Below, piece after piece: positions 1 to 8,444 of a stretch of DNA of 64,000 nt; positions within the stretch are counted from its first letter, which is position 1; the number at the start of each line of letters is the position of its first letter. Position numbers and translations under genes: made by a program. The stretch comes from JAJKIP01 sp037200685 (GTDB lineage Bacteria; Bacteroidota; Bacteroidia; Chitinophagales; Chitinophagaceae), in NCBI GenBank assembly GCA_037200685.1, contig JBBCIG010000016.1:62001-126000 (forward strand), in the 5' to 3' direction. Below the pieces are notes generated by a model that made no database searches, was not told the DNA's origin, and saw only the letters and a list, made by a program, of their open reading frames with translations.

Positions 1-1411
1 TTAAATTATGGACGATCGCATTTAAATTAATTTCTAAAATTGTCTGGTGAACTTTTTGTTCGAGCAAGGCTACAATTTCTTCAAAACCGAAAACTCTTGC
101 GCCTTTTATTAATATCGTTTCTTCTTTGAATTGCGAGGAACGGAATTGTTTTACAAAAGCCGTTGTTGAATAAAAAAGCTCAACGGTTAAACTCTCACTC
201 GTTTTGGCCTTAGCAAACTCATTTGATATTTTTTCTCCAATGCCAATCAGTCTTGTTACATTATACTTCTTCAATTCTGCAAGAATAAAAGCATAAAGTT
301 GTTCATCGGGCATACCGGTCTGAACAAAATCAGAAAGAATAACCGTTTGCTTATTATTTCTTGATTGATGAGATAAAAAGCTCAATGCAATTTCCAGCGA
401 ACTGAGGTCCGCACTGTAACTGTCATTGATAATCGTGCAATGATTAATTCCTTTTTTCAACTCCAGCCGCATATTTACCGGCTGCAACCGCATCATCCGC
501 TCACTGATTTTATTCGCAGGTAACCCAAATTGCAAAAGAACACAACAACAAGTGATCGCATTCTCAGCGGAAGCATCGTCTGTAAATGGAATAGCGAATT
601 GAAAATCCTCCGAATGATAGCGAAGTGTTATAGTTGTTTCGATCTCCTTCTTCTCTATACTTTCAACAACGATATTGCTTTCGTTAGAAGGGCCCCATGT
701 AAGGAGTTGTTGTTTTTTATTAAATGAAGCGGCATGGCCGCGGATATCTTCTTCTTTGGCAATAATCGTTTCGCAATTCTTAAACAGTTTCAGTTTATCC
801 GTTAATTTTTGTTCTTTATCAACAAACCCTTCACTATGCGCTTCACCTATATTTGTCAGTATCCCTATCGTTGGTTGAATAATTTTTTCGAGATTATCCA
901 TTTCTCCCGGTTGAGAAATACCAGCTTCAAAAATCGCCAGCGTATTTTGCTCATTCATTTGCCACACACTCAGCGGCACACCGATCTGCGAATTATAACT
1001 TTTAGGGCTGCGAACAATAGCATAATCTTCATGCAGCAACTGGTACAGCCACTCTTTCACTATCGTTTTACCATTACTACCTGTTATCCCGATTACAGGA
1101 ACAGTAAATTGATGGCGATGCGAGGCAGCGAGTTGTTGCAATGCCAGCGTTGTATCTTTTACAAAAAGAAAATTTCCTTCAGGAAAATCAGTGGTTGCAA
1201 TATCCTCGCTCACCACAAAATTCCTGACCCCTTTTTTATATAGTTCCGGTATAAATTGATGGCCGTCCCTTCGTGCCCCTTTCAACGCAAAGAAGAGTGA
1301 AGTAGCTGGTGAGTACACTTTGCGGCTGTCGAGTAATAAATTTTCAATTGTTATATCCGCAGTAGAAAACGATCCAATGACTTTCGCAATATGGTTGAGT
1401 GTATATTTCAA
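1..1411 (-). CDS. murF-alr: Bifunctional MurF / alanine racemase, partial (C-terminus beyond left edge)
   Basis: The MurF part joins D-Ala-D-Ala to UDP-MurNAc-tripeptide in the cytoplasm, the last soluble step of the peptidoglycan precursor. About 470 residues are in the window. The ATP loop GITGSNGKT is at residues 108-116, followed by the Mur-ligase segments NSQIGVPLSVW and NIGEAHSEGF. Near residue 455 the sequence changes to QTILEINLNAIVHNL, the typical N-terminus of alanine racemase, so this is the fused form common in Bacteroidota; the racemase body lies outside. No ATG occurs near the N-terminus. An in-frame TGA at 1412-1414 directly precedes TTG at 1409-1411, so TTG is the likely start. 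Confidence 0.93.
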   Translation of the reverse strand, partial: MKYTLNHIAKVIGSFSTADITIENLLLDSRKVYSPATSLFFALKGARRDGHQFIPELYKKGVRNFVVSEDIATTDFPEGNFLFVKDTTLALQQLAASHRHQFTVPVIGITGSNGKTIVKEWLYQLLHEDYAIVRSPKSYNSQIGVPLSVWQMNEQNTLAIFEAGISQPGEMDNLEKIIQPTIGILTNIGEAHSEGFVDKEQKLTDKLKLFKNCETIIAKEEDIRGHAASFNKKQQLLTWGPSNESNIVVESIEKKEIETTITLRYHSEDFQFAIPFTDDASAENAITCCCVLLQFGLPANKISERMMRLQPVNMRLELKKGINHCTIINDSYSADLSSLEIALSFLSHQSRNNKQTVILSDFVQTGMPDEQLYAFILAELKKYNVTRLIGIGEKISNEFAKAKTSESLTVELFYSTTAFVKQFRSSQFKEETILIKGARVFGFEEIVALLEQKVHQTILEINLNAIVHNL

Positions 1412-1483
1412 TCAACAGGAAATTTATAAAATATGTTATGGATATAGTTATGATAATTTTATCCGCAGGATGCTATGCATTTG

Positions 1484-1551
1484 CCCGGCTATATTGCTAC
1501 TAGCATCGCCTGTTGCGACGCTCCGTTCATCTTCCTGTTCTCTACTCAGCA
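1484..1551 (+). repeat. Dispersed intergenic repeat, module 1, copy 1
   Basis: Contains the family core 'attgctactagcatcgcc', then GTTGCGACGCTCCG and ends in CTACTCAGCA. It lies between the murF-alr start and the terC stop. It belongs to the subtype with the GACGCTCCGTTCATCTTCC middle. Confidence 0.85.
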
Positions 1552-1563
1552 TATCCGCACCTG

Positions 1564-2532
1564 TCAATATATATCATCCTCTTTTGTATCCGGGGCTGCC
1601 GTTTTCCTGCTCATAAAAATGGAATAAAAGATAGAGCCGAAAATACAGGTAATGATCACCCCGAGTGAAATAACCACCTGGATCGTTTTATCCACCCAAT
1701 CATTGATCCAATGTTCCGCCAGCATTTTAAGACCGATAAAAACAAGTATGATAGCAATGCCTTGTTGCAGGTAATCAAATTTACTAACAGCTCCGCGCAG
1801 GAGAAAAAATAAAGACCGCAATCCCAGTACCGCGAAAATGTTAGAGGTATAAATAACCGTTTTATCCCTGGATATACCGAGTACAGCAGGAATAGAATCA
1901 AGGGCGAATACAATATCTATTGCGGCCAGCATAATAACCGTTACAAAAAGAATGGTGTAAAACTTCTTCCCGTTTTCCCTGACAGAAAATTTTCCATCGC
2001 CGTCATGTGGCACGAGCGGAATAATGCGTTTGATAAATTTATAGACTTTTGATTTTTTCGGATCAAATCCTTCATCAACGCCGGCCCTGAACATTTTGAA
2101 ACCCGTATAGATAAGAAAAGCGCCGAAAATATAAAGCACCCATTCAAACTTATCTACCAGCGCCACCCCAATCGTAATAAATATTACACGGAAAACAATG
2201 GCCATCATAATACCGATGAGCAATACACGGCCGTAATTTTTTTCTTTAACACTGAAAGAAGCAAAAATGAGGATAAACACAAAAATATTATCAATGCTCA
2301 GGCTCCATTCCATCAGGTAAGCGCTGAGGTATTCAAGCGCTACTGTCTGGCCATTTTCCAGCCACATAAAAATGAAAAAAGCCAATGCAAGTCCCACCCA
2401 AAAAAAAGTTTGGTAAAGCGCCTGCTTGATCGATACTTTATGGTTCTTCCTGCTCAGCAGCCCAAGATCAAAGATCAATGCTATTATTAAAACCGCCCCG
2501 AATACGATGTAAGTGATCTGGTCTGTTGTCAT
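1564..2532 (-). CDS. TerC/Alx-family integral membrane protein
   Basis: A 322-residue polytopic inner-membrane protein of the TerC family, linked in other bacteria to tellurite resistance and metal (manganese) export; the substrate here is unknown. Family signatures are LEWSLSIDNIFVF and AAIDIVFALDSIPAVLGIS, with acidic residues inside membrane helices, and at least seven hydrophobic segments. The start is ATG at 2532 (MTTDQITYIVFG). The longer frame reaching 2685 only runs over the end of gldG and adds 51 residues unlike the family. It is 59 bp downstream of gldG and possibly co-transcribed. Confidence 0.88.
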   Translation of the reverse strand: MTTDQITYIVFGAVLIIALIFDLGLLSRKNHKVSIKQALYQTFFWVGLALAFFIFMWLENGQTVALEYLSAYLMEWSLSIDNIFVFILIFASFSVKEKNYGRVLLIGIMMAIVFRVIFITIGVALVDKFEWVLYIFGAFLIYTGFKMFRAGVDEGFDPKKSKVYKFIKRIIPLVPHDGDGKFSVRENGKKFYTILFVTVIMLAAIDIVFALDSIPAVLGISRDKTVIYTSNIFAVLGLRSLFFLLRGAVSKFDYLQQGIAIILVFIGLKMLAEHWINDWVDKTIQVVISLGVIITCIFGSIFYSIFMSRKTAAPDTKEDDIY

Positions 2533-2591
2533 CCTGAAGTTGATAAATTGAATGCAAAGATAACTGAAAGCGGCAAGGGACAAGAAGCAAG

Positions 2592-4343
2592 TCAGGCCAT
2601 GTACTTTCTTTTTCGTACTTGCTGGTAGATAAACCCGGCGAGGATAATTAATAAAATAGGCAAAGCGATATTGATCAGTTGCCATTTCATCTTTTGTTCT
2701 CTTACTTTTTTAGAATCGAGCAGGCGCAATACGATGTCTTTATTGCGTGTTTCACTAATCGCAGGATCACTGACCAGGTATTCTACACAATTCAATAAAA
2801 ATTCACGGTTGGCGACCGGTATAAAAAGCTTTCCGTATTCTGATTGTTTCTGGTATTCTGAATAAGTATATTTATTCCACCCCATCGGTAATGGCATTGG
2901 CGCAGAATTGGGTTCATCGGCAGGAATAAAATCATTGAATAAAATATCACCATCCGCGACTACAATTATTTTATTGTTTTCAGCAGTGCCTTTAAAAGGT
3001 AATCCATGCGCAGAAAGGCTATCCATCTGAGCCCTTGATGCCCTGTTTTTATACAAAGAATTAAATTTTCCTTCCAGCAACATTGCTACTGGTATCGCAT
3101 TGCGTTTAAATTTAGCATCTTCAGGAACATTTTTATTTTCATTTAAACTTATCAATGCGGGTGTACTGATAATTCTTGAATTGGAAGACGTAACAAGAAG
3201 TGGTGTTTTTTTAACATCCGCTACTTTTATTGTATCAATAGAGTTGGCAAACTTTGAAGCAACGTATCCCAAATTTTTACTGAGGTTCTGGTTTTCCGCA
3301 GGTGACAACAAAGGAAAATAATTCCAATGTAAAAACTCATACTGCGGGTTTTCTGAATTGCCACCAACGACGAATGGTATCATGTCGCATTGAAGGTCCA
3401 TCACCAGGTCGGTATTAATCCGAAGCCCATAACGAAAAAGAAGATCAGTGAGATTAAGGTTCCTGTCGTAAGCAATCGTTTCGGGCTTAAACGCAAGACT
3501 ATCCTGCTCTGCATACAAGTTGTCAATAAAACAAAGCAGCTTACCGCCATTCATTACAAACTGGTCTATTTTCAACTTCTCTTCCTCTGTAAAACTCAAT
3601 GAAGGCTTTACAATAAGTAATACATCCACGCCATCCGGAACCCGTTGTTCTTTTTGTAGATCAACTATACCAAATTGATAATCTTTTTGCAGGGTTTGCA
3701 CCATGTCGTAGGTACGGCCATCTTTGGGTTCACCATTGCCTGCATGATAAGCTATTCCAGGTTTTTGAGTATGTGACAAGTTATCCAATGCTTTAGCAAA
3801 CTGGTATTCCATCAATGCTTCAGCACTATTAATTTCTTCCTGTGAAATTCTTCCGCTTGCACCCGGGTATAAGCTCACCAAGGATTGCTGTCCTTTATAA
3901 TGAAGAACCGCCACGGGAAAAATAATATTACTGCTTTCACCCGCCTGCTTCTGCACGGTAAGATTAATCGGCACAGCTCCCATACCACTTAATGAATCAC
4001 CATACACTGTTTCCGTTCCGGGTATTTTATCGAGAGGAGAAATAAACCTGTACTGAATCTTTGAGCCATTGCCATCTTTCAATAATTGTAAAAACTCACC
4101 AGTGCTGTTGGCCAATTTCCTAAACCCGGCAGGAAAATCACCTTTCAGGAAAACATCTATCTGAACTTTATCATCTAAATTCCGTAAAAGGCTTTTGGTG
4201 ACTTTGCTTAATGTATATCTTTTCTCTTTGGTCAGGTCAAAGCGTGTATGCAAAGAAGATGCAAGAAAATTTACAACAACTAAAATCACCAGCAGCGCCA
4301 GCCACCAGAATTTTGAAGCGAATATTTTCTGCAATCCTTTCAT
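2592..4343 (-). CDS. gldG: Gliding-associated ABC transporter auxiliary protein GldG
   Basis: The 583-residue GldG component of the GldFG(A) ABC transporter needed for gliding in several Bacteroidota. It has an N-terminal membrane helix (about residues 13-31), the GldG-type segment RFDLTKEKRYTLS after it, a large exported ABC-transporter-type domain, and a C-terminal helix near residues 555-575 (LINIALPILLIILAGFIYQQ). It starts immediately after the gldF stop with no intergenic bases, so the two are one transcription unit. The ATP-binding GldA partner is not in the window. Confidence 0.93.
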   Translation of the reverse strand: MKGLQKIFASKFWWLALLVILVVVNFLASSLHTRFDLTKEKRYTLSKVTKSLLRNLDDKVQIDVFLKGDFPAGFRKLANSTGEFLQLLKDGNGSKIQYRFISPLDKIPGTETVYGDSLSGMGAVPINLTVQKQAGESSNIIFPVAVLHYKGQQSLVSLYPGASGRISQEEINSAEALMEYQFAKALDNLSHTQKPGIAYHAGNGEPKDGRTYDMVQTLQKDYQFGIVDLQKEQRVPDGVDVLLIVKPSLSFTEEEKLKIDQFVMNGGKLLCFIDNLYAEQDSLAFKPETIAYDRNLNLTDLLFRYGLRINTDLVMDLQCDMIPFVVGGNSENPQYEFLHWNYFPLLSPAENQNLSKNLGYVASKFANSIDTIKVADVKKTPLLVTSSNSRIISTPALISLNENKNVPEDAKFKRNAIPVAMLLEGKFNSLYKNRASRAQMDSLSAHGLPFKGTAENNKIIVVADGDILFNDFIPADEPNSAPMPLPMGWNKYTYSEYQKQSEYGKLFIPVANREFLLNCVEYLVSDPAISETRNKDIVLRLLDSKKVREQKMKWQLINIALPILLIILAGFIYQQVRKRKYMA

Positions 4344-5063
4344 TTATCGTTTTAATAAATTCCTGTTCGTGATAGTGAGGAATAAAAATATTACACTCAG
4401 GAAATAAATTACATCTCTTGTATCAATCACACCGCGGCTGATGCTTCGGTAATGAAAATCTATTCCCGCCATTTCTATATAATAATCAGCGCCGCCTTCC
4501 AAACCGGGCAAATGGCTGATAGCACTGAAACCATAGTACAATAAAGCACAGGCGATGAGGCTTACAATAAACGCCACCACTGCATTATTCGTAAAGCTAC
4601 TGGTGCAAATCCCAATAGATGTAAACACAGCGGAAAGAAAAAACAACCCGATATAAGAACCGATCGTTGCGCCGGTGTCAATTCCTTCGTTGGAAGAAAG
4701 CGCCTGCACGGAGAAATAATAAATGATCGTTGGTATCAAAGCGATAATAACGACGATAAGGCTACCCAGGTATTTACCGCCTGTTATTTGCCAATGGCTA
4801 AGGGGCCTTGTTTGTAAAATTTCAAATGTTCCCGTTTTAAATTCTTCCGCAAAGCTGCGCATCGTAATAGCGGGGATCAGCAATAATAATATCCATGGCG
4901 CTAATTCAAAAAACCTGTCCAGCGTGGCATAGCCAAAATCGAGGATATTATTTTCGAAAATAAATAAGGCCAACCCGTTCACTAACAGGAAAACAATGAT
5001 GGCGATATAGCCCGTTAAGCTGCTGAAAAATTGGCGAAGTTCCTTTTTGCAGATAGACCACAT
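4344..5063 (-). CDS. gldF: Gliding-associated ABC transporter permease GldF
   Basis: A 239-residue ABC-2 type permease with six hydrophobic segments. The N-terminal MWSICKKELRQFFSSLTGYIAI and the cytoplasmic RSFAEEFKTGTFEILQTRPLS loop are characteristic of GldF. It is the first gene of gldF-gldG and starts at ATG 5063. The 160 bp upstream hold three GC-rich hairpins. Presence of gldFG suggests a gliding, type IX secretion-type organism, but no other gld gene is visible here. Confidence 0.92.
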   Translation of the reverse strand: MWSICKKELRQFFSSLTGYIAIIVFLLVNGLALFIFENNILDFGYATLDRFFELAPWILLLLIPAITMRSFAEEFKTGTFEILQTRPLSHWQITGGKYLGSLIVVIIALIPTIIYYFSVQALSSNEGIDTGATIGSYIGLFFLSAVFTSIGICTSSFTNNAVVAFIVSLIACALLYYGFSAISHLPGLEGGADYYIEMAGIDFHYRSISRGVIDTRDVIYFLSVIFLFLTITNRNLLKR

Positions 5064-5090
5064 AGATAGGGCTGCAAAATACTAAGGAAA

Positions 5091-5107
5091 CCGGAACTCT
5101 GTTCCGG
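5091..5107. repeat. Hairpin CCGGAAC-TCT-GTTCCGG
   Basis: Perfect 7-bp stem with a 3-nt loop, 28 bp upstream of gldF. The same hairpin recurs in the other orientation at 5204-5220. No T-run follows on the minus strand, so it is not a clear terminator. Confidence 0.6.
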
Positions 5108-5142
5108 TAATTTAAAAACCGAAAGCTGTCCAAAGTAAAAGG

Positions 5143-5160
5143 CGGAACTAATTAGCTCCG
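5143..5160. repeat. Near-perfect 18-bp palindrome
   Basis: The sequence cggaactaattagctccg is palindromic except for one base pair. It lies between the two CCGGAAC hairpins. Confidence 0.45.
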
Positions 5161-5203
5161 TCCTTTCAAATATGTTTTGCTTGTTTGTTTGTTAGCATTA
5201 CTG

Positions 5204-5220
5204 CCGGAACAGAGTTCCGG
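5204..5220. repeat. Hairpin CCGGAAC-AGA-GTTCCGG
   Basis: Same stem as at 5091-5107 with the complementary loop, 4 bp beyond the iscA-like stop. It may stabilise the iscA mRNA end, but there is no U tract. Confidence 0.5.
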
Positions 5221-5224
5221 TATC

Positions 5225-5578
5225 CTATACGGCAAAGCTCTCACCGCAACCGCATGTTCTGCTGGCATTAGGATTACTGAAATAAAATCCTTTACCATTC
5301 AATCCATCAGAAAAATCAAGTGTTGTATTAACGAGATATAGAAAGCTCTTCAGATCAGTCACCACTTTTATTCCGTTATCTTCAAAAGGCTGATCCATGG
5401 GTTTTTGCTCGTTGTCAAAATCGAGCTTATAACTTAAGCCCGAACAGCCACCGCCCACTACACTTACACGAAGGAAATAGGAAGAATCACCAACAACACC
5501 TGCATCTTTCATCAGCTGTTCCACTTTGGCTTTCGCCTTATCGCTTACATATATTGCGTTATCTAATGCTACACTCAT
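5225..5578 (-). CDS. Iron-sulfur cluster assembly accessory protein (IscA/SufA/ErpA family)
   Basis: A 117-residue A-type carrier that receives or delivers Fe-S clusters. The three conserved cysteines are present: Cys45 in VVGGGCSGLSY, and Cys109 and Cys111 in the C-terminal TCGCGESF. It is third in an iscS-iscU-iscA order on the minus strand, 76 bp behind iscU. That gap is filled by the low-complexity words 'gctagtgg' and 'ccacttgct'. The family is certain; IscA, SufA and ErpA cannot be told apart from sequence alone. Confidence 0.93.
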   Translation of the reverse strand: MSVALDNAIYVSDKAKAKVEQLMKDAGVVGDSSYFLRVSVVGGGCSGLSYKLDFDNEQKPMDQPFEDNGIKVVTDLKSFLYLVNTTLDFSDGLNGKGFYFSNPNASRTCGCGESFAV

Positions 5579-5580
5579 TT

Positions 5581-5650
5581 TACTTGCTAGTGGCTAGTGG
5601 AGAATGGCTAGTGGGAAATCCTACTTGCCACTTGCTACTCCCTACTTGCC
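5581..5650. repeat. Low-complexity imperfect inverted repeat between iscU and iscA
   Basis: Repeated words 'gctagtgg' and 'gagaatggctagtgggaa' are followed by their approximate complement 'cctacttgccacttgc'. This gives an imperfect hairpin in a gene-to-gene gap. Confidence 0.5.
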
Positions 5651-5654
5651 TTTA

Positions 5655-6074
5655 TTAATGAACAACACTCTCCTCAAATTTTAGTTCAGGCAAACCCTTC
5701 TTTTTCCTGTAATCATTTACCGCGGCTTTAATAGCATCTTCCGCTAATACAGAGCAGTGAATTTTTACCGGCGGAAGGTTTAGTTCTTCCACGATCGTCA
5801 TATTGTCGATCTTTATCGCCTCGTCTACAGATTTGCCTTTCAGCCATTCTGTAGCCAGGGAAGAAGAAGCAATTGCTGATCCGCAGCCAAATGTTTTGAA
5901 CTTGGCATCTTTGATCATGCCTGTTTCTTCGTCTACTTCAATCTGCAGGCGCATTACGTCGCCGCACTCAGGTGCGCCAACCAGGCCTGTTCCTACATTT
6001 GATTTGCTTTTATCCAGCGTACCCACATTCTTTGGGTTCTGGTAGTGATCGATTACTTTTTCTGAATATGCCAT
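5655..6074 (-). CDS. iscU: Fe-S cluster scaffold IscU
   Basis: A 139-residue U-type scaffold on which [2Fe-2S] clusters are built from IscS-derived sulfur. The ligands are Cys37 with Asp39 (APECGDV), Cys64 (TFGCGSAIASS) and Cys107 in the LPPVKIHCS motif, which in other species is also the HscA chaperone recognition site. Downstream of iscS by 85 bp. Complete, with no oddities. Confidence 0.95.
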   Translation of the reverse strand: MAYSEKVIDHYQNPKNVGTLDKSKSNVGTGLVGAPECGDVMRLQIEVDEETGMIKDAKFKTFGCGSAIASSSLATEWLKGKSVDEAIKIDNMTIVEELNLPPVKIHCSVLAEDAIKAAVNDYRKKKGLPELKFEESVVH

Positions 6075-6077
6075 TTT

Positions 6078-6157
6078 GTAGAGTTTTAAGTTTTAAGTAA
6101 TAAGTGGTAAGTTCCGGTTGCAAGCATTTCTTAATACTTACAACTTATAACTTACTA
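6078..6157. repeat. Low-complexity imperfect inverted repeat between iscS and iscU
   Basis: An arm of 'agttttaagtaataagtgg' words faces 'cttacaacttataactta' across a short GC-richer centre. It is the same style as the iscU-iscA gap and could form an imperfect mRNA hairpin. Confidence 0.5.
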
Positions 6158-6159
6158 CC

Positions 6160-7377
6160 TTAATGGTGCGCCCATTCAATGCTGTTCATATCAATACCTT
6201 CTTTAAACATTTCCCACAGCGGGCTCATTTCTCTTAATTTGTTTACCGTATCAGTCACCTGTTCTATTGTATAATCAATTTGTTCTTCTGTAGTAAAGCG
6301 TCCCAGTCCAAAACGCAGCGAACTGTGTGCCAGGTCATCGCCCAATCCCAATGCTTTTAATACATAAGAAGGTTCGAGAGAGGCCGACGTACAAGCCGAA
6401 CCTGATGATACCGCAATGTTTTTATTGAAGCCCATCATCAACCCTTCACCTTCTACATACTTGAAAGAGATATTGGTAACGTGAGGCAGTTTGTACTTTT
6501 CATCGCCGTTCAAATAAGATTCTTCCACCTTCAGCAATTCCGTCTGCAGTTTATCTCTCAGCTTGCTTACTCTTGCTATTTCTTCTTCCATTTCATTGAT
6601 GCAGATCTCGCAGGCTTTTCCAAAACCAACAATGCCGGGCACATTCAATGTACCGCTTCTCATTCCTCTTTCATGACCACCGCCGTCTATCTGCGCTGTT
6701 ACTTTTACACGGGGATTTTTCCTGCGTACATACAAGGCGCCAACGCCTTTCGGGCCGTACATTTTATGTGCGGTAAACGCCATCAGGTCAATGCCATCTT
6801 TATTTACATCCACCGGCACTTTACCAACAGCTTGTGTCGCATCGCTGAAAACAAGAATGCCTTTTTTCTTTGCGATAGCGCTGATCTCTTTCATCGGCAT
6901 GATGGTACCAATTTCATTATTGGCATACATGATCGCAATAAGGATCGTATTCGGTTTGATAGCAGCTTCCAGTTCAGCCAGGTCAATCAATCCATTGTCT
7001 TGCACTTTCAGGTAAGTAACTTCGCCGCCTTCTTTTTCAACGTGCTTACAAGTATCCAGCACCGCTTTGTGCTCAATATTACAAGTGATGATATGATTGC
7101 CTTTGCTGGCATACATTTCAAACACACCTTTGATAGCAAGGTTATCCGCTTCAGTCGCTCCTGATGTAAAAATGATTTCTTTGGGATCAGCGCCGATCAG
7201 TTTCGCCACTTGCTCACGGGCATAATCCACTGCTTCTTCGGCCTGCCATCCAAACTGGTGGTTACGGCTCGCCGCATTACCAAATGAATTTGTAAAATAA
7301 GGTATCATCGCATCCACCACCCGCGGGTCGCAGGGAGTAGTCGCATTATGATCGAGGTAAATAGGAAATTTCAACAT
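6160..7377 (-). CDS. iscS: Cysteine desulfurase IscS
   Basis: A 405-residue PLP enzyme that takes sulfur from cysteine for Fe-S assembly and tRNA thiolation. PLP-binding Lys205 is in FTAHKMYGPKG and the catalytic Cys329 loop is SSGSACTSASLEPS, the NifS/IscS class. N-terminal IYLDHNATTP is typical. ATG at 7377 is preferred over TTG at 7386 three codons upstream. First gene of the isc set. No IscR regulator or HscA/HscB gene is nearby, unlike the enterobacterial operon. Confidence 0.95.
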   Translation of the reverse strand: MLKFPIYLDHNATTPCDPRVVDAMIPYFTNSFGNAASRNHQFGWQAEEAVDYAREQVAKLIGADPKEIIFTSGATEADNLAIKGVFEMYASKGNHIITCNIEHKAVLDTCKHVEKEGGEVTYLKVQDNGLIDLAELEAAIKPNTILIAIMYANNEIGTIMPMKEISAIAKKKGILVFSDATQAVGKVPVDVNKDGIDLMAFTAHKMYGPKGVGALYVRRKNPRVKVTAQIDGGGHERGMRSGTLNVPGIVGFGKACEICINEMEEEIARVSKLRDKLQTELLKVEESYLNGDEKYKLPHVTNISFKYVEGEGLMMGFNKNIAVSSGSACTSASLEPSYVLKALGLGDDLAHSSLRFGLGRFTTEEQIDYTIEQVTDTVNKLREMSPLWEMFKEGIDMNSIEWAHH

Positions 7378-7424
7378 ACTCAGCAATTATTAATTTTCGT
7401 TCGAATAAATATAATTTTTATCAC

Positions 7425-7545
7425 CCCAGCTTCAGTTCCCTGATCATCTTCGTTGCGACGCTCCGTTCATCTTCCTGTTCTCTATTCATCAATTGCGTCG
7501 CTCCCGATAGCTATCGGGATTTCATCTTCCTATTCTCTACTGAGT
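7425..7545 (+). repeat. Module 1, copy 2 (internally duplicated)
   Basis: Two successive cores, GTTGCGACGCTCCG then ATTGCGTCGCTCC, each followed by TTCATCTTCC and CTATTC/CTCTAC. The second core carries an inserted palindrome CCCGATAGCTATCGGG (7503-7518) that the first lacks. Confidence 0.8.
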
Positions 7546-7844
7546 ACTGTCGTCGAAGATTCCGATGTTTGTCGGAAAAGTATCAGCGTTGCGTCGCTCC
7601 CGTTTTTTATTGGGTCTGTTTGGCACTACGCTTGTCGAAGTGCTTTTGAGGGATGAAGGTCTTTTATAAACACAAAATTAGCTCAAAAGGTTCTATTTTA
7701 AGGAGCTATTTTCCTCCTAACCCCTAATTTTACCTAAATAGAAAAAAGGACTGAGATTTGGAGGCATTAAGGCGAAAAAACAGGCCTTTCGGGAGTTCAG
7801 AGTTTGGAGTTAAGAGTCGTTATAGCCTGGAATTATGGGCAATA

Positions 7845-7914
7845 TTGCTGAATAGCGATATAGAAGCACAAGAGTGCGACGCAAGGGACGATGATAGTAG
7901 CAATGCAGCTGGGT
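7845..7914 (-). repeat. Module 1, copy 3
   Basis: Reverse orientation: GCTGAATAG, then GAGTGCGACGCAAG, then GATGATAGTAGCAATGCAGC. It sits about 80 bp upstream of the epimerase gene. Confidence 0.8.
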
Positions 7915-7997
7915 TAATAAAATAATTAAATAACTCTCTATTTTCGAATCCACCTTCTGACCTCCGGCCTCTGATCTCTCACCCCAATCACTCGCTT

Positions 7998-8399
7998 ATG
8001 CAAAAAGTAGAACATATCGGGATCGCTGTTAAGAGCCTCGCTACATCCGTACCGTTGTTCGAAAAACTGCTGAACGCTGCCAGTTACAAAACAGAAACGG
8101 TGGAAAGCGAACGGGTGAACACCGCTTTTTTAAAAGCCGGCGATACCAAGATCGAGCTGCTGGAAAGCATGGATTCCGAAGGCGTGATCGCCCATTTTAT
8201 TGAGAAACGGGGCGAAGGGCTGCACCATATCGCTTTTGAAGTGGATGATTTAACCGCCGAAATAGAAAGGTTAAAAAAAGAAGGTTTCATTTTTATTAAT
8301 GAAACACCCAAAGCCGGCGCCGATAATAAACTCATTTGTTTTCTGCATCCCAAACATACCAATGGCGTATTGATTGAATTGTGCCAGGAGAAGAAGTGA
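7998..8399 (+). CDS. mce: Methylmalonyl-CoA epimerase (VOC family)
   Basis: A 133-residue vicinal-oxygen-chelate protein. It interconverts (2R)- and (2S)-methylmalonyl-CoA in the propionate/succinate route. Two VOC half-repeats are visible: VEHIGIAVKSL...KIELLE and GEGLHHIAFEVDD...VLIELCQ. The metal ligands expected in the family are His5 region (EHIGI), the HHIAFEV histidine and the glutamate in LIEL. ATG 7998. It stands alone on the plus strand, so the mutase genes are elsewhere. Confidence 0.9.
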   Translation: MQKVEHIGIAVKSLATSVPLFEKLLNAASYKTETVESERVNTAFLKAGDTKIELLESMDSEGVIAHFIEKRGEGLHHIAFEVDDLTAEIERLKKEGFIFINETPKAGADNKLICFLHPKHTNGVLIELCQEKK

Positions 8400-8444
8400 A
8401 AGCGCTAAGAAGAAATAATTCTTGTTCTTTAGTGGCCGCTTTTT

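Larger units (their letters stand above)
7378..7997. other. 620-bp intergenic region filled with repeats
   Basis: Divergent region between iscS and the epimerase gene. It holds module-1 copy 2 (7425-7545), an additional GTTGCGTCGCTCCCG fragment near 7590, and reverse copy 3 (7845-7914). The stretch 7680-7800 between them shows no gene or clear signal. I see no credible ORF. Confidence 0.8.

Noticed and set aside
2532..2685. 51-residue N-terminal extension of TerC
   Set aside because: It overlaps the 3' end of gldG in another frame and has no resemblance to the TerC family. ATG 2532 gives the usual length.
6481..7164. 227-residue plus-strand ORF opposite iscS
   Set aside because: Shadow of iscS; no domain, and the minus-strand gene is complete with all catalytic residues.
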